NCBI GenBank assembly: GCA_963703325.1
Contig: OY969805.1
Location: forward strand, 558,001-622,000
DNA: 64,000 nt
Direction of reading: 5' to 3'
From: Aquilonibacter sp963703325
GTDB lineage: Bacteria > Vulcanimicrobiota > Vulcanimicrobiia > Vulcanimicrobiales > Vulcanimicrobiaceae
Part shown: positions 51,890 through 61,500 of the stretch, piece by piece
How positions within the stretch are numbered: the first letter of the stretch is position 1
Layout: every line of letters begins with the position of its first letter
Notes under the pieces: model-generated
Seen by the model: only the letters and a program-made list of their open reading frames with translations
Databases searched by the model: none
Told to the model about the DNA's origin: nothing
Position numbers and translations under genes: made by a program

Positions 51890-52912
51890 CTAGACGCTCG
51901 ATCTTTCTCGCGCGTAGGTCGCCTTCGCGCGCTCAACGCCATCGGCGTCCGTTGGATAGTCAAGCGAGATAAAGCAGTTATACTCAAACACGTCTTGCCG
52001 CGTGTCTGCTACGAGTGGATGCAGGCACCAACGAACACGCCGATCAGAGAACAGTCTGCGCATGCACGTAAAATCTTGCACGCTGAGACTGGAAACCGGC
52101 AAAGCGTCGTGCACGCCGTCACCGATTTCAATAATTTCAACACCGCGAAATGGTCGAGCGCGTCCCCGCACCTCAAGACGATTTTCAAAGTCGAGGACGA
52201 CCTCATTGGCCTGCATGGCCCAGCCTTGCATGAATTCAGCAAGCTTCGGAGTCCCGGCCATGAATCTGTCCCGAGTTGGAGTTGTCAGGGTCAGCCACCA
52301 GATCGGCTCGGCGATCCGCGGACCGAAACGCCTTTTCACGCCGGAGTAGTTCGGAATCTCTTCCCCGCGACGCACCGGATTTGCCGGTGCTTGGCCCATC
52401 GAGTATGATCTGATTCCGTCGAGCGCCCCGTTATCTCCAAAGCTAAAGGAAACGTTAGCCGTTTCGCCCGTGAGCTCCGAATCGGGATGCGAGCCCGTCA
52501 TTGCAGTATACACGTCGATATCGTAAGGCCCAGGTCCGCGTGAATTGTCCCGATGCATTGAATAGCGGTATCCCGCACGATCTAGCATCGACTTGAACTG
52601 GTCGTAGTCGCTCACTCGACGCAGTAGATCAAAGGCAGAGTCGAGGAGCATCTCATCGACGGCACTGGAGTCTTTTGTACGTCTCAGGCGCTCCTGAAGC
52701 TCGCTATCGAGGTCGAGGCTCATTGGATCGGCGATCGCCACGCCATATGAGAGTCCTCGTTCGAGGCCCTGTGCGAACGAGTCGAGGTAAAGTACCCACG
52801 TCTCATCTTTGGTGGATGTCCGAAGGCTCGTAATATGCTCTGCGTCCGACAAGCCTGCTGGACGTTTCCCGAGCTCCTTCAGACGTGCGGCGAGGCGTTC
52901 TTTTCCGATCAT
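51890..52912 (-). CDS. Unrecognised cargo protein B (340 residues)
   Basis: Starts in an ATGA overlap with the HTH-like gene at 52909. Charged helical N-terminus (about 1-115, with LDSELQERLRRTKDSSAVDEML) then mixed strands (SHPDSELTGETANVSFSFGDNG; PIWWLTLTTPTRDRFMAGTPK) and WCLHPLVADTRQDVFEYNCFISLDYP near the end. No known motif found. With protein A and the GNAT fusion it forms a conserved-looking unit whose role is open. Confidence 0.75.
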   Translation of the reverse strand: MIGKERLAARLKELGKRPAGLSDAEHITSLRTSTKDETWVLYLDSFAQGLERGLSYGVAIADPMSLDLDSELQERLRRTKDSSAVDEMLLDSAFDLLRRVSDYDQFKSMLDRAGYRYSMHRDNSRGPGPYDIDVYTAMTGSHPDSELTGETANVSFSFGDNGALDGIRSYSMGQAPANPVRRGEEIPNYSGVKRRFGPRIAEPIWWLTLTTPTRDRFMAGTPKLAEFMQGWAMQANEVVLDFENRLEVRGRARPFRGVEIIEIGDGVHDALPVSSLSVQDFTCMRRLFSDRRVRWCLHPLVADTRQDVFEYNCFISLDYPTDADGVERAKATYARERSSV

Positions 52913-53376
52913 GGCGTATTCGCTTCAGGCGGCAGCAAGCTCACGGCTCGCAAGGCCGCGAGCGTTCGCGAAACAGGAACTCGGCGCGCGCGCAACTCTG
53001 CTCGTAGCCGTTCGTCCGACGGCTCGTGGGACTCAACGCTAACGAGGTTGTCGAGCTCTTGAAGTAAAGGGCTGGCCGACAACCGCGCCGCGTACGCCAA
53101 GAGAGCTTCGATTAGGCGACGTGCGCCCTCGACGGGAATCCGAGCTTCCCCGCTTAACCAGCGCTTCAAGGTCGATCTGGCGTAGTCGGAGTCGGAGTGA
53201 ATGAGCAGCGCGTATACCGAGGGGAGCCGGCATTCTTTCATGAGGGTCTTGAAGCCCTTCGCGTATTCACGTGAGGCTTCGGATGACATCCTCCGTCCGG
53301 ATACTCGCGGGCGAGTATCCGCCCCGGGTTCGCCGGGGACGTCGGCCCCATCGGATTTTGACTGTGGCGCACTCAT
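52909..53376 (-). CDS. Possible XRE-like regulator heading the cargo operon
   Basis: 155 residues from ATG 53374-53376 with GGCGG upstream; a longer frame to 53538 would cover the operator region. Disordered, charged first 45 residues, then a helical part with SVYALLIHSDSDYARSTLKRWLSGEARIPVEGARRLIEALLAYA, which reads like an XRE-type helix-turn-helix. It is the first gene of the minus-strand cargo operon and faces the divergent RHH gene, so a control role is likely but not proven. Confidence 0.6.
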   Translation of the reverse strand: MSAPQSKSDGADVPGEPGADTRPRVSGRRMSSEASREYAKGFKTLMKECRLPSVYALLIHSDSDYARSTLKRWLSGEARIPVEGARRLIEALLAYAARLSASPLLQELDNLVSVESHEPSDERLRAELRARRVPVSRTLAALRAVSLLPPEANTP

Positions 53377-53537
53377 CCGCCGTCCGCCCTTGGAATAAAG
53401 CAAATTATGGCTTGTTTGCTCACCATAGTTAGTATCTTGACCTGCGGTTGGCATCAGCCCCGGCCGGTGCCGACCACCCTTTCGTGAGTTATTTTTGGTG
53501 ATAGCGCGATTGTATCTTAAGGATATCTTTTGTTGCA

Positions 53538-53559
53538 TGATAGGCTATCACCGTGATAG
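53538..53559. promoter_or_regulatory. Two overlapping operator palindromes
   Basis: TGATAG-G-CTATCA (53538-53550) and CTATCA-CCG-TGATAG (53545-53559) share their middle arm; a further TGATAG lies at 53499-53504. They overlap a plausible promoter (TTGCAT, 17 bases, ATAGAG) for the gene at 53594. The half-site resembles lambdoid repressor operators. Either the divergent HTH-like protein or the RHH protein may bind here. Confidence 0.7.
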
Positions 53560-53593
53560 AGTCAAGGGGGCGCTCAACGCTCTTGGAGATTAA

Positions 53594-54121
53594 ATGGCCG
53601 ATTCAATTCTTGTCCGGTTCGACGATGAGCTTGCCCGGCGACTACGCGAACGGGCCCGGCAGGAAGATAAAAGCATTACTGCCTTCATCAGCAGCGCGGT
53701 TGAAGAGCAGCTGGACCAGATCCACCGCGTCGAGGGTGTTGAGGTCGCAGCCAAGCGGTCGATGGGCTACGAGTATCGGCATCTCGGAAATCGGCTCGCC
53801 GACGCCCACCGCGCTTTCAAGGAGCAAACAGACCCGTGGGCTGCTTTAGGAGCCCTTATCGATTGTGTTGAGATCGTCTCTGCCGATGATGCGGCAAACC
53901 TCGAACACGTAACCTGGCAGCAATTCCGCTATTCCGACGCAAACAATGACGCCGACGATGCTGCAGCTCGTCGTCTATTCGCGGCTGAGCGGGACGAGAT
54001 CGCACAACGAGATTGGACGTGGTATCTCCGTACGTGCGAATCTGACGATGAAGCTAAGGCGCTTTGGCTTCGCCAGCGCCGTCGCTACGGAATTCCGGTG
54101 CCGTCCGAAAAAGAAGTATAG
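53594..54121 (+). CDS. Ribbon-helix-helix DNA-binding protein
   Basis: 175 residues from ATG 53594 with GGAG before it. The first 45 residues (DSILVRFDDELARRLRERARQEDKSITAFISSAVEEQL) are an RHH domain, as in plasmid copy/partition and relaxosome accessory proteins. The remaining 130 residues are acidic and helical, with WQQFRYSDANN and DWTWYLRTCESDDEAKALWLRQRRRYG. It converges on the coupling ATPase. Likely a regulator or relaxosome protein of the element. Confidence 0.75.
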   Translation: MADSILVRFDDELARRLRERARQEDKSITAFISSAVEEQLDQIHRVEGVEVAAKRSMGYEYRHLGNRLADAHRAFKEQTDPWAALGALIDCVEIVSADDAANLEHVTWQQFRYSDANNDADDAAARRLFAAERDEIAQRDWTWYLRTCESDDEAKALWLRQRRRYGIPVPSEKEV

Positions 54122-54132
54122 GGCTACCTGAG

Positions 54133-56172
54133 CTACCCAGGCAGAGCGGTGTAGGTCTCAGTCGCCGGGTCGATCACGCCCAAAACCACAACGTCGGTCT
54201 TGACACCGTCGGGCGTTCGCACAAAGGCTATGGCGGTCGCGTGATCGCGTCCCGCTCCCAACGCCCGCCACACGCTCCCGTTTAGGACATCCTCCAAATG
54301 CTCGGTCGACGATTCGCTTTGGGACGTACCGTGCGAGCTGTGCGAGCCGCCGCTATTTACCGTAGAGGAACTCCCGTGCGATCGCGATGTACCGTCAGTC
54401 CTCGCTCGCCGCAGGACAACCGACTGGCCAATAAGCTCGCGCGCCAAATCACGCGTCTCTTTATCGTCTACCTCAAAGAAGAACTTATTGGCAAAATTTG
54501 CAACGATAGCGTTCGCGGCGGCGCGGTCGCCGAGCTGTTTCACTAGCGCGCTGACGCTTGTGATACCGACGCTTGGGCAAAAGTTTGACTCGCGAACGAT
54601 GTTCCAAGCTTGTACGTGCCCTGGCGCAGCATAATTGGTATATTCGTCGCAAAGCAAAATTACCGGGTCAAGAAAGCCGACGCGATCGGACGCTGTGCGG
54701 TCGCGAGCCATCTGAACGATGCGGCGAAACACCATGCGAACGACGGTCGCAACGGCGCGCGGGTGCTCCGCCTCATCGACCTCGATGAGAATCACGTGCC
54801 CCTTCTCCAGTAACGCAAGGTCGATGCCGCTTGGATCGCAGAAGGCTTCGCGAAGTGGACCTCGCGCAAATGGTTGAAGTTGCGGGAGGACAGATTGACG
54901 CAGCTCCTCGCCAAGCTTCGCATCCTTAACCATAAGGGGGAGAACACGCTCCTTCACCTCGTGCAGCAACTCGCTCAGCGCTTTTGCACGATCCGGGTCT
55001 GACTCCCGAAGTTCGGTCGCGAGTTGGAAGCCAAATGCAAAGACCGCGTCCAAACGCCGGCCATCGAGCGAGATGAGTTTAAGGACGGTTGGCAACCCGA
55101 GCGATATCTGGAACTCATACGCCTCACCGCCCGGCGTGACATTGCCTTCCTTATCTACATTGGCCGGAACCTGAACCGTCGCCGGCGCGAGAGACTGGGC
55201 GATTTCGATGAAGCCTTCCACGAACGCAGAGGGCCCATGACGCCAGAAATCGCTGTGCGATGTACCGAGCCCATCTTGAATCGCGTCACCAATCGACTCA
55301 TGCGTCATGCCGGCCGTGATATCGATATGCTCGCGATCAGCACCGATACCAACAACGTGAATCTGCTCGCGGTGGCGGATTGCGCGCGCAATTGTCAGGC
55401 AATCTTGCGTAGCGCGCCGTTTCGTAACGAATACCAGAGCTCCAGCCTGCGGCGAAGAGGCTAGCCCCCAACATAAATCGGGATAGATCTTCGATCGCGT
55501 CTTCGATGACCCGGGGGCACCGATGGCGATCGTCCCGCGCCTGGCGCTGTGCTCTCCATAGAGCAAGACTTCTCCGCGAAGCGGCGCGCCAGTGAGGAGG
55601 TTACGCTCCTCAAACATGCCCCGCGCCGTACCTCCAGACAGCGTTAGCTCGCCCTTCAACGCACGGCACCGCGTACTATTCCGGCTGGCAACTCTGACGG
55701 CTGCGGCCGACGTCGTCAACCCGTTGAGCACCGCCTTAACCGCGCCAACCGCGCCCGTTCCTAGCCCGAACGCCGCCGCAGCGCAGATCACGAACGTCGA
55801 TGCAAGGTCAAACGATGGCACGATGTTCTCAATCCACGCCGTCACCTGTGGAAGATTCGCTGCGACCATCAACGCGATACCGCTCGCACAGCGCAGCGGA
55901 CTCGTTGGTATCTTCAGTGCTGGCAGGCCGAGCCCACGTAAAATGAGGTGTACCGCGGTAAACGAGTTTGCGAGAGTCAAGACCAACCCCCAGAGCCAAA
56001 ACGTTGTAGCGGGATCGAAACCATGGCCACCGCGTAGCACCGACATTACCGCAGCTACGGCGTAGCGAAGCGTGAACACCCCCGCGATGATTGCTCCGGC
56101 TGGATCAACGACCTGAAGAGCAAGCGAGAGAAATTTCGCTTCCCGCTCTTGAACGAGGACGGATGCGGTCAT
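54133..56172 (-). CDS. VirD4/TraG/TraD-type conjugative coupling ATPase
   Basis: 679 residues. Four N-terminal membrane helices (about 25-150) then an ATPase: Walker A GAPGSSKT (about 218-225) and Walker B PVILLCDEYTNY (about 503-514), plus TSVSALVKQLGDRAAANAIVANFANKFFFEVDD, a T4CP hallmark. The C-terminal 80 residues contain a Ser/His-rich stretch. T4CPs deliver relaxase-bound DNA to a type IV channel. It overlaps the next gene upstream (ATGA), so the Dtr genes 57876 to 54133 form one operon. Confidence 0.9.
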   Translation of the reverse strand: MTASVLVQEREAKFLSLALQVVDPAGAIIAGVFTLRYAVAAVMSVLRGGHGFDPATTFWLWGLVLTLANSFTAVHLILRGLGLPALKIPTSPLRCASGIALMVAANLPQVTAWIENIVPSFDLASTFVICAAAAFGLGTGAVGAVKAVLNGLTTSAAAVRVASRNSTRCRALKGELTLSGGTARGMFEERNLLTGAPLRGEVLLYGEHSARRGTIAIGAPGSSKTRSKIYPDLCWGLASSPQAGALVFVTKRRATQDCLTIARAIRHREQIHVVGIGADREHIDITAGMTHESIGDAIQDGLGTSHSDFWRHGPSAFVEGFIEIAQSLAPATVQVPANVDKEGNVTPGGEAYEFQISLGLPTVLKLISLDGRRLDAVFAFGFQLATELRESDPDRAKALSELLHEVKERVLPLMVKDAKLGEELRQSVLPQLQPFARGPLREAFCDPSGIDLALLEKGHVILIEVDEAEHPRAVATVVRMVFRRIVQMARDRTASDRVGFLDPVILLCDEYTNYAAPGHVQAWNIVRESNFCPSVGITSVSALVKQLGDRAAANAIVANFANKFFFEVDDKETRDLARELIGQSVVLRRARTDGTSRSHGSSSTVNSGGSHSSHGTSQSESSTEHLEDVLNGSVWRALGAGRDHATAIAFVRTPDGVKTDVVVLGVIDPATETYTALPG

Positions 56173-56753
56173 TGGTGACTCCGATCGTAAAGACGTGCGT
56201 CATGAAAACCGGCGCGATAGCCGAGGTCTTGGCCGTAGGTGACCGCGACGTGGTACGTCCCCCATATCGAGAGACAGCCGCTTACGACGCCGAGCGAGAA
56301 CGCGAAAATCATCGATGCGGCCGGGGCCGCGGCACGCCGGCGCATGAAATCCCGAATGGCCGTTTCCAGCGCGCGCATCGCGCGGACCGCGTCGCGCTCG
56401 ACTTCGCGGACCGCGTTCGCGACGGCCTCGGTTACGCGCTCGTTGTTCGCGACCTGTGTTCCGATGGCGATCGCCGTGCGTTCTGCAAGCGCATCATCTC
56501 TGGTTTTCGATACTGAATCGCTTGCGCTAGCGCGTACGATCCGCGCTGCTGCCTCGGAGGCGGTAAGCTTAAGTTCCGCCGTGCAGCGGTTTGCCTCTTG
56601 AGCAGCGCGCCGCACTTCACTAAGCAGTAGCCACGTTGGATCGTTCTCTGGGATGCCGGTCTCCTCGGCGGAACGCCTCGCAGCGAGCTCGTCTTCAGGT
56701 GAGAGCGACGCGAGATAGCGCTCCCGCGCATTTGCTCCTGCGCTCTTACTCAT
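56169..56753 (-). CDS. Single-pass membrane protein, transfer-operon accessory
   Basis: 194 residues: a charged, largely helical cytoplasmic part (about 1-140, with REVERDAVRAMRALETAIRDFMRRR) and one membrane helix (about 147-168, ASMIFAFSLGVVSGCLSIWG). It lies between the ParA-like and coupling-protein genes with four-base overlaps at both ends. It may link the relaxosome or ParA-like ATPase to the membrane and T4CP. No family recognised. Confidence 0.7.
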   Translation of the reverse strand: MSKSAGANARERYLASLSPEDELAARRSAEETGIPENDPTWLLLSEVRRAAQEANRCTAELKLTASEAAARIVRASASDSVSKTRDDALAERTAIAIGTQVANNERVTEAVANAVREVERDAVRAMRALETAIRDFMRRRAAAPAASMIFAFSLGVVSGCLSIWGTYHVAVTYGQDLGYRAGFHDARLYDRSHQ

Positions 56754-57529
56754 GACGCCGCCTTGCGCAGCGGGATCGCCCCCGCTAGATCGAGCGATGA
56801 ACCACGGAACGCCTCCGCCGCCGATGCGAGGTACATCTTTGCGCGGGCAGCGCCGAGGCGCCCAAGACGCTCGACGCCGGAACTGCCCGATGCACTGATA
56901 AACCTAAGCTGCTCCGCATCGAGCTGCGCGAGAAGACGTGGGGCAAGACACGGCAGAAAAATCGTCTCGGCACCGACGCGCTCCGCAAGTGCAGCCGTCG
57001 CCCCATAGCGACGTCGACCAGAGTCGTCGTCAATGCCGTCGTAGATTACGAAATCGTCGGCTGCACCGAAGCGCCCGTTCTTCACGATGACGACACGTGC
57101 GCTCGTCCCCGCAAAGGCGTTCAGCGTTACTTGGGCCGTTACGGTCTCGGCAATCATGACGCCGATCGGATTGATAACTACGAACTCGCGACCCGCGTCC
57201 GTAACGGCACTTACCAGCGCGCCGACATTGTCGTCGCCGAAGGTGCGAAGCAAGTCATCGATGCGTCCGCCTGGCACGTCGACGAGCACGTCGTCGACCT
57301 CCTCGCGATAGCAGTCGTCCAGCCAGGACGACGAGCTGTGCCCACTATTGAGGTCAAAGGTCTTGATAGCGTCATCGTAGATCGCGAACGTACCTGTCGC
57401 GGCGTCCAGGTCCCAGGCCGATACGGCGCGATTGTTCATCGGTAGCAAGTCGTATAGCAGCTTGGCGAGATACGTTTTTCCGACGCCGCCTTTCGGTGCG
57501 GTCGTGAAGATAGCGCGGCGGGATTTCAT
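56750..57529 (-). CDS. ParA/MinD-like ATPase
   Basis: 259 residues. Deviant Walker A TTAPKGGVGKTYLAKLL, switch I/II at VDDVLVDVPGGRID. The C-terminal half differs from typical ParA and resembles StbB/TraL-type ATPases of conjugative plasmids. It probably positions the element or relaxosome near the coupling protein. It overlaps both neighbours by four bases. Confidence 0.85.
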   Translation of the reverse strand: MKSRRAIFTTAPKGGVGKTYLAKLLYDLLPMNNRAVSAWDLDAATGTFAIYDDAIKTFDLNSGHSSSSWLDDCYREEVDDVLVDVPGGRIDDLLRTFGDDNVGALVSAVTDAGREFVVINPIGVMIAETVTAQVTLNAFAGTSARVVIVKNGRFGAADDFVIYDGIDDDSGRRRYGATAALAERVGAETIFLPCLAPRLLAQLDAEQLRFISASGSSGVERLGRLGAARAKMYLASAAEAFRGSSLDLAGAIPLRKAAS

Positions 57530-57876
57530 AGCTTCAACCCCTTGGCGCCGAAGCGCGAGTCAGTCCCGCTTTCGGCAAGCGCCAGTCGCGGAGTTGCCGC
57601 TGGCACGGTCTGCAACGTCGGGTTGCCGCCTCTGCGGGCAGCCCGCTCTCGGCGCTTTCCCTTCGGGATGCAGATCGACCGCAAGAGGTCTGCGCTTACC
57701 TTTTCGCCGGTCGAGGAAATCTCGCGCGCGATGGCACGCCAGGAGTGACCGCGCGCATGCAATGCGAGAAGCCGCTCGCGCGCCGACGCAAGGCGTTCGC
57801 GTTTGTCGCTGAAGCGCTTTTGCGGGGCAAGCATTTCGAGCCGGTCTAATATGGACTGAAGTTGCGAATCCGTCAT
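57526..57876 (-). CDS. Helix-turn-helix protein, TraK/relaxosome-type
   Basis: 116 residues. A helical N-terminus (about 1-40) leads into LLALHARGHSWRAIAREISSTGEKVSADLLRSIC, a helix-turn-helix of the kind seen in small proteins encoded beside plasmid ParA-like genes; the tail is basic (GKRRERAARRGG). First gene of the minus-strand transfer operon, beginning next to the oriT-like region. Likely binds DNA there. Confidence 0.7.
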   Translation of the reverse strand: MTDSQLQSILDRLEMLAPQKRFSDKRERLASARERLLALHARGHSWRAIAREISSTGEKVSADLLRSICIPKGKRRERAARRGGNPTLQTVPAATPRLALAESGTDSRFGAKGLKL

Positions 57877-57911
57877 GTTTTACCGCCGTCGGTTTACTGT
57901 TGCGTTGTAAA

Positions 57912-58026
57912 GTTGTGCGGTTATCGAGCCGCACAACCGCAATGCTAGCAGAAGTGCATTTTCGATGCGTCTCGATCGGCACACGATGGTCGAGCCACAC
58001 TGGCCCACTTCGCGTGCACTACGCGA
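57912..58026. other. Candidate origin of transfer (oriT)
   Basis: The 221-base gap between divergent transfer operons has a perfect 9-base inverted repeat, GTTGTGCGG/CCGCACAAC (57912-57937, 8-base loop), and a second, TCGCGT/ACGCGA (58010-58026, 5-base loop). Position between relaxase-side and coupling-side operons is where oriT lies in Ti-type and similar systems. The nick site cannot be read from sequence alone; promoters for both operons must also lie here. Confidence 0.65.
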
Positions 58027-58097
58027 GACGCACGCCGCGGCGGCACTATGCAATAATCCAGGGCACATGCAGCGACCACTTCAGATAAGGATGCAGG

Positions 58098-58505
58098 ATG
58101 GTGCCCAAGGGCAAAACGGGATCGAAGAAACGCGGGGGTAACGGCAATCGTCACGGCGGCCGCGTTGTGCTATCGCTCGACGTAGACGCACGCGTACGGG
58201 GAGCGCTAAGGGAACGCGCCGCCACCGCCGGTCTCTCGATGGCAGAGTATCTCGGTAACGCACTAGCGCAACCCGAGCGAACTTACGCGACTGCTGCCGT
58301 CGAGATCGCGCAACCGCTGGCGCAAGTCTCCTATCGTATCGCTCAGGCTGCTGATGCTCTTAAGCGAGGCGATGTTAGCGCCGCCACATCCGAACTCGAC
58401 GCGGCGCGACGAATCGCTTCCGATGCGCTGGTCCCGCTGCGCCGCCAGCACGACGAAGAGGTTCGAACAAACGACCGGCGCCGCGGCGGAGGCTGGAGCG
58501 GCTAG
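58098..58505 (+). CDS. Ribbon-helix-helix relaxosome accessory protein (MobC-like)
   Basis: 135 residues from ATG 58098 with AAGG and AGG upstream. A basic leader (KGKTGSKKRGGNGNRHGGR) is followed by an RHH-like segment VVLSLDVDARVRGALRERAATAGLSMAEYLGNAL, then a helical C-terminus. Position directly before the relaxase with no gap (TAG then ATG) fits a MobC/TraJ-type nicking accessory protein binding the adjacent oriT. Confidence 0.8.
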   Translation: MVPKGKTGSKKRGGNGNRHGGRVVLSLDVDARVRGALRERAATAGLSMAEYLGNALAQPERTYATAAVEIAQPLAQVSYRIAQAADALKRGDVSAATSELDAARRIASDALVPLRRQHDEEVRTNDRRRGGGWSG

Positions 58506-61500
58506 ATGGTCGGAAAGTTGTGTGCGGCACCGGCCCGCGGCGGAAGCGCGTCTGGTCTCATCGAGTATCTCGTTGGTTATGCGATTAGCGAAAAGGGCGC
58601 GACGCGAGAGGAGATCTCCGACGCGCTCGATGCCGTTTACATCGAAGCCGAGGCGCGCGCCGACCTCGGTATCGACGTAATCTGGAGCCCGGAGGCCGGT
58701 GGCGGCACGCGACCGTCATCGGTGCTCGTGCGGAACTGCGCAGCATTTTCGACCGCAAGTTTGGAGATCGATGCGGACGCGGCGCGCAATCCCGGCGTTC
58801 GAACGGGCGCCATGCATTTTGTCTGGTCGTGGAACGCGCAAGAGAGCGGCAAGCTTTCCGACGAACAGGTTCACACGTACGTCGGCGGGGTGTTGGCCAA
58901 GCTCAATCTCGGCCACCATCGCTCGGTCTCGGTCGTTCATCGCGACACGGACAATCTCCACGTACACGTCGCTGTCGGCAGTGTCGATCCGCGGCTTGGT
59001 TTAGCATACGATCGAACCGGATTGCATCGACGTATGGCCTGGGCGGAGCGCGAAGTGGAAATCGACCACGAACTCGACCACGACCACGGGTTAGCGGTCG
59101 TGCAAGACGCCGGGCTCGAGACGGCGCACGTGCGATGGGCCGACGTACATGAGTTGGCGGCCTGGCGCGCTGAACGCAAAGAGGAACGCCTCGTCCGACA
59201 GGAGCGCCGTTCATTCGAAGGCTATCGCCTGCGAGACGGTACGTTCGAGCGCTACGTCGATACGACGGTGGGCCCGCGTTTGCAGGTCGCGCTGGATCTA
59301 TCACGACAACGTGGCCGGGTTCCGGATTGGGCAACACTGCACGCCGTCGCTGCCCGTTATGGTTGCGCGATCGACGACGACGCGCAGGGCCAGGTGATGG
59401 TGCACGACGTTGGCGTCGGCGAGCTGCGGCTTACGCACGACTTAGAACGGCGAGCACTCCGCAGGCAGCTTGTGGCGGAGGGAATCGAGGCTGGCGAGAT
59501 TGACCAACGTATTGCCGACCTGCGTTCCGAGCACATCAAAGTAGAAACAAGTGAACGCCTGAGCAAACGGCAAGTGGGTGCCACGGTGGCGCTGCGCGCG
59601 GTGTTGCGCGACGACCTTAGAGACATGCCGCGATTTCAGAGCATCGATGAGGCCGAGCGCGACGTCGTTGAGAGCATTTTCCGCGATCCCGGAATTGTTC
59701 TCCGTGACGTAACGGCGCAAAGCAGTACGTTTGCGCGCGAGGACGTTGACCTGTGGCTGGCATCGCGGTTCTCAGACCCGTCTGAGATCGAGCGCCTCGG
59801 CGATCGCGTCGTTCGCCACGAATCTGTTCGTATGCTATCGGCGGACACCGCGCAGCCATTGATGACAACGACCGAGGTCTTGGCAATCGAGGACCGTCTC
59901 GATAGCGACGCGCGCGTTCTGGCTGCGACTGGCTCCGGCATTACGACCGGCGACATCGATCGCGCGATCATTGAGTACGAGACGCAAGAATCCGCGAAGC
60001 GCGGGGGGCGATTCGAGCTATCGACGGAGCAGCGCGCCGCGCTGGAGGCGCTGGCCCAAGGCTCACTGGTTGTAATGGACGGTTTGCCCGGCGTTGGGAA
60101 GACGACGATTCAGGGTGCGGTGCAAGTCCTTGGTGAGCAAACGCGCAGGGAGGTCGTCGGACTCACGCTCTCGCAAGCGGCGGCCGAACGCCTTGAATCC
60201 GAAGCTGGCTTCAAGTGCGTCAATACCGCGCGCGCCCGAATCCTGGAAGAGGGGCGAATTCCCGTTATCCCACATGGCGGAATCGTCGTCGTCGATGAGG
60301 CCGCAATGGTCGACTCGCGAGCGAACGGCCGCATTCTGCAACTTGCTCGCGAACGCGGTTGCCTCGTTCTCGAAATTGGCGACGTGCGGCAGCTTCAGCC
60401 CATCGACTTTGGCGCATCCTTTCGGATCGTTCGTGAGGCCGCTCAGGAAGCCGGCACTTACAGTGAGCTGCGCGATATCCAACGACAACGACGCGACTGG
60501 CATAAAGACGCCGTTGTCACGCTCGCTGATGCGATCGTCGAGCGTAACGAGACCAAACGGTTAGCTCTTGTCCGCGAATCCCTCGCGTCTCTTGATGAAC
60601 ATGGCGCGATCGCGTGGGTCTCCGACCGTGACGAAGCCATTGATGCAGCGGTTACCTTGGCGCGGCGTCACCAGGACGACGGCAAAGATACGATCACGCT
60701 TGCCTCCGATAAGGACAGTGTTCGACATCTTTCGGAAGAGTATCGCCGAAGAGATGGACGGCAGGGAGTCGGGCTACGCTACGTGACCACGGGCGGTACG
60801 CGCGAGATTACGCCTGGCGATAGGCTGATGTTCCTTGAGAACAGCGCGGGAAAGGGCGGTCTCGGAGTCCGCAACGGCGATCGCGGCGAAGTGATAGAGA
60901 TAAAGCGGGACCGTATTACCGTGCGCATCAACGGCGATAATCATCGCGTCGTTTCCTTCATGCCCAGCGCCTATCGCGCATTCGACTACGCTGATGCGAG
61001 CACGGTTCACAAAGCCCAGGGAGCCAGTGTGGACGCGGCGGTTTCTATAGTCGATCGCAGCGCTTCGGCCGAGTTGCTATTCGTGGCTGCGAGCCGCTCG
61101 AAGACCGCGCTGGACATCGTCGTCCCGCGTAGCGCCTTCGGAAACATCGAAGATCTTGCAGAGCATATTTCGGAACGTATTTCTCTCAAAACCACAACCC
61201 GAACCTACGATGAACTCTTGGACCGCACGGGCGGCAAGGAGACGATCCGGGTGCGCAACATCGAGGCGCAGCGAGAAGCCGCGCCGCTGCGCCGGGTCTA
61301 CGAATTCGAAATTGTTGAACCGTTGAGAGCGGTGTTGAAAGATCGTGTGGACGAGGTCCGGACAAGATACCGGGAACGAAAGCACGAGATCGGCGGCTCC
61401 CACTTTTCTATCGAAGAACGCCTCGACGCGAACCGCGAAGCGCTGCGCTCGATGCGACGGGCTGTCGCGTCTATTTATAGGGAGCTGCGGCCGCAACCAT

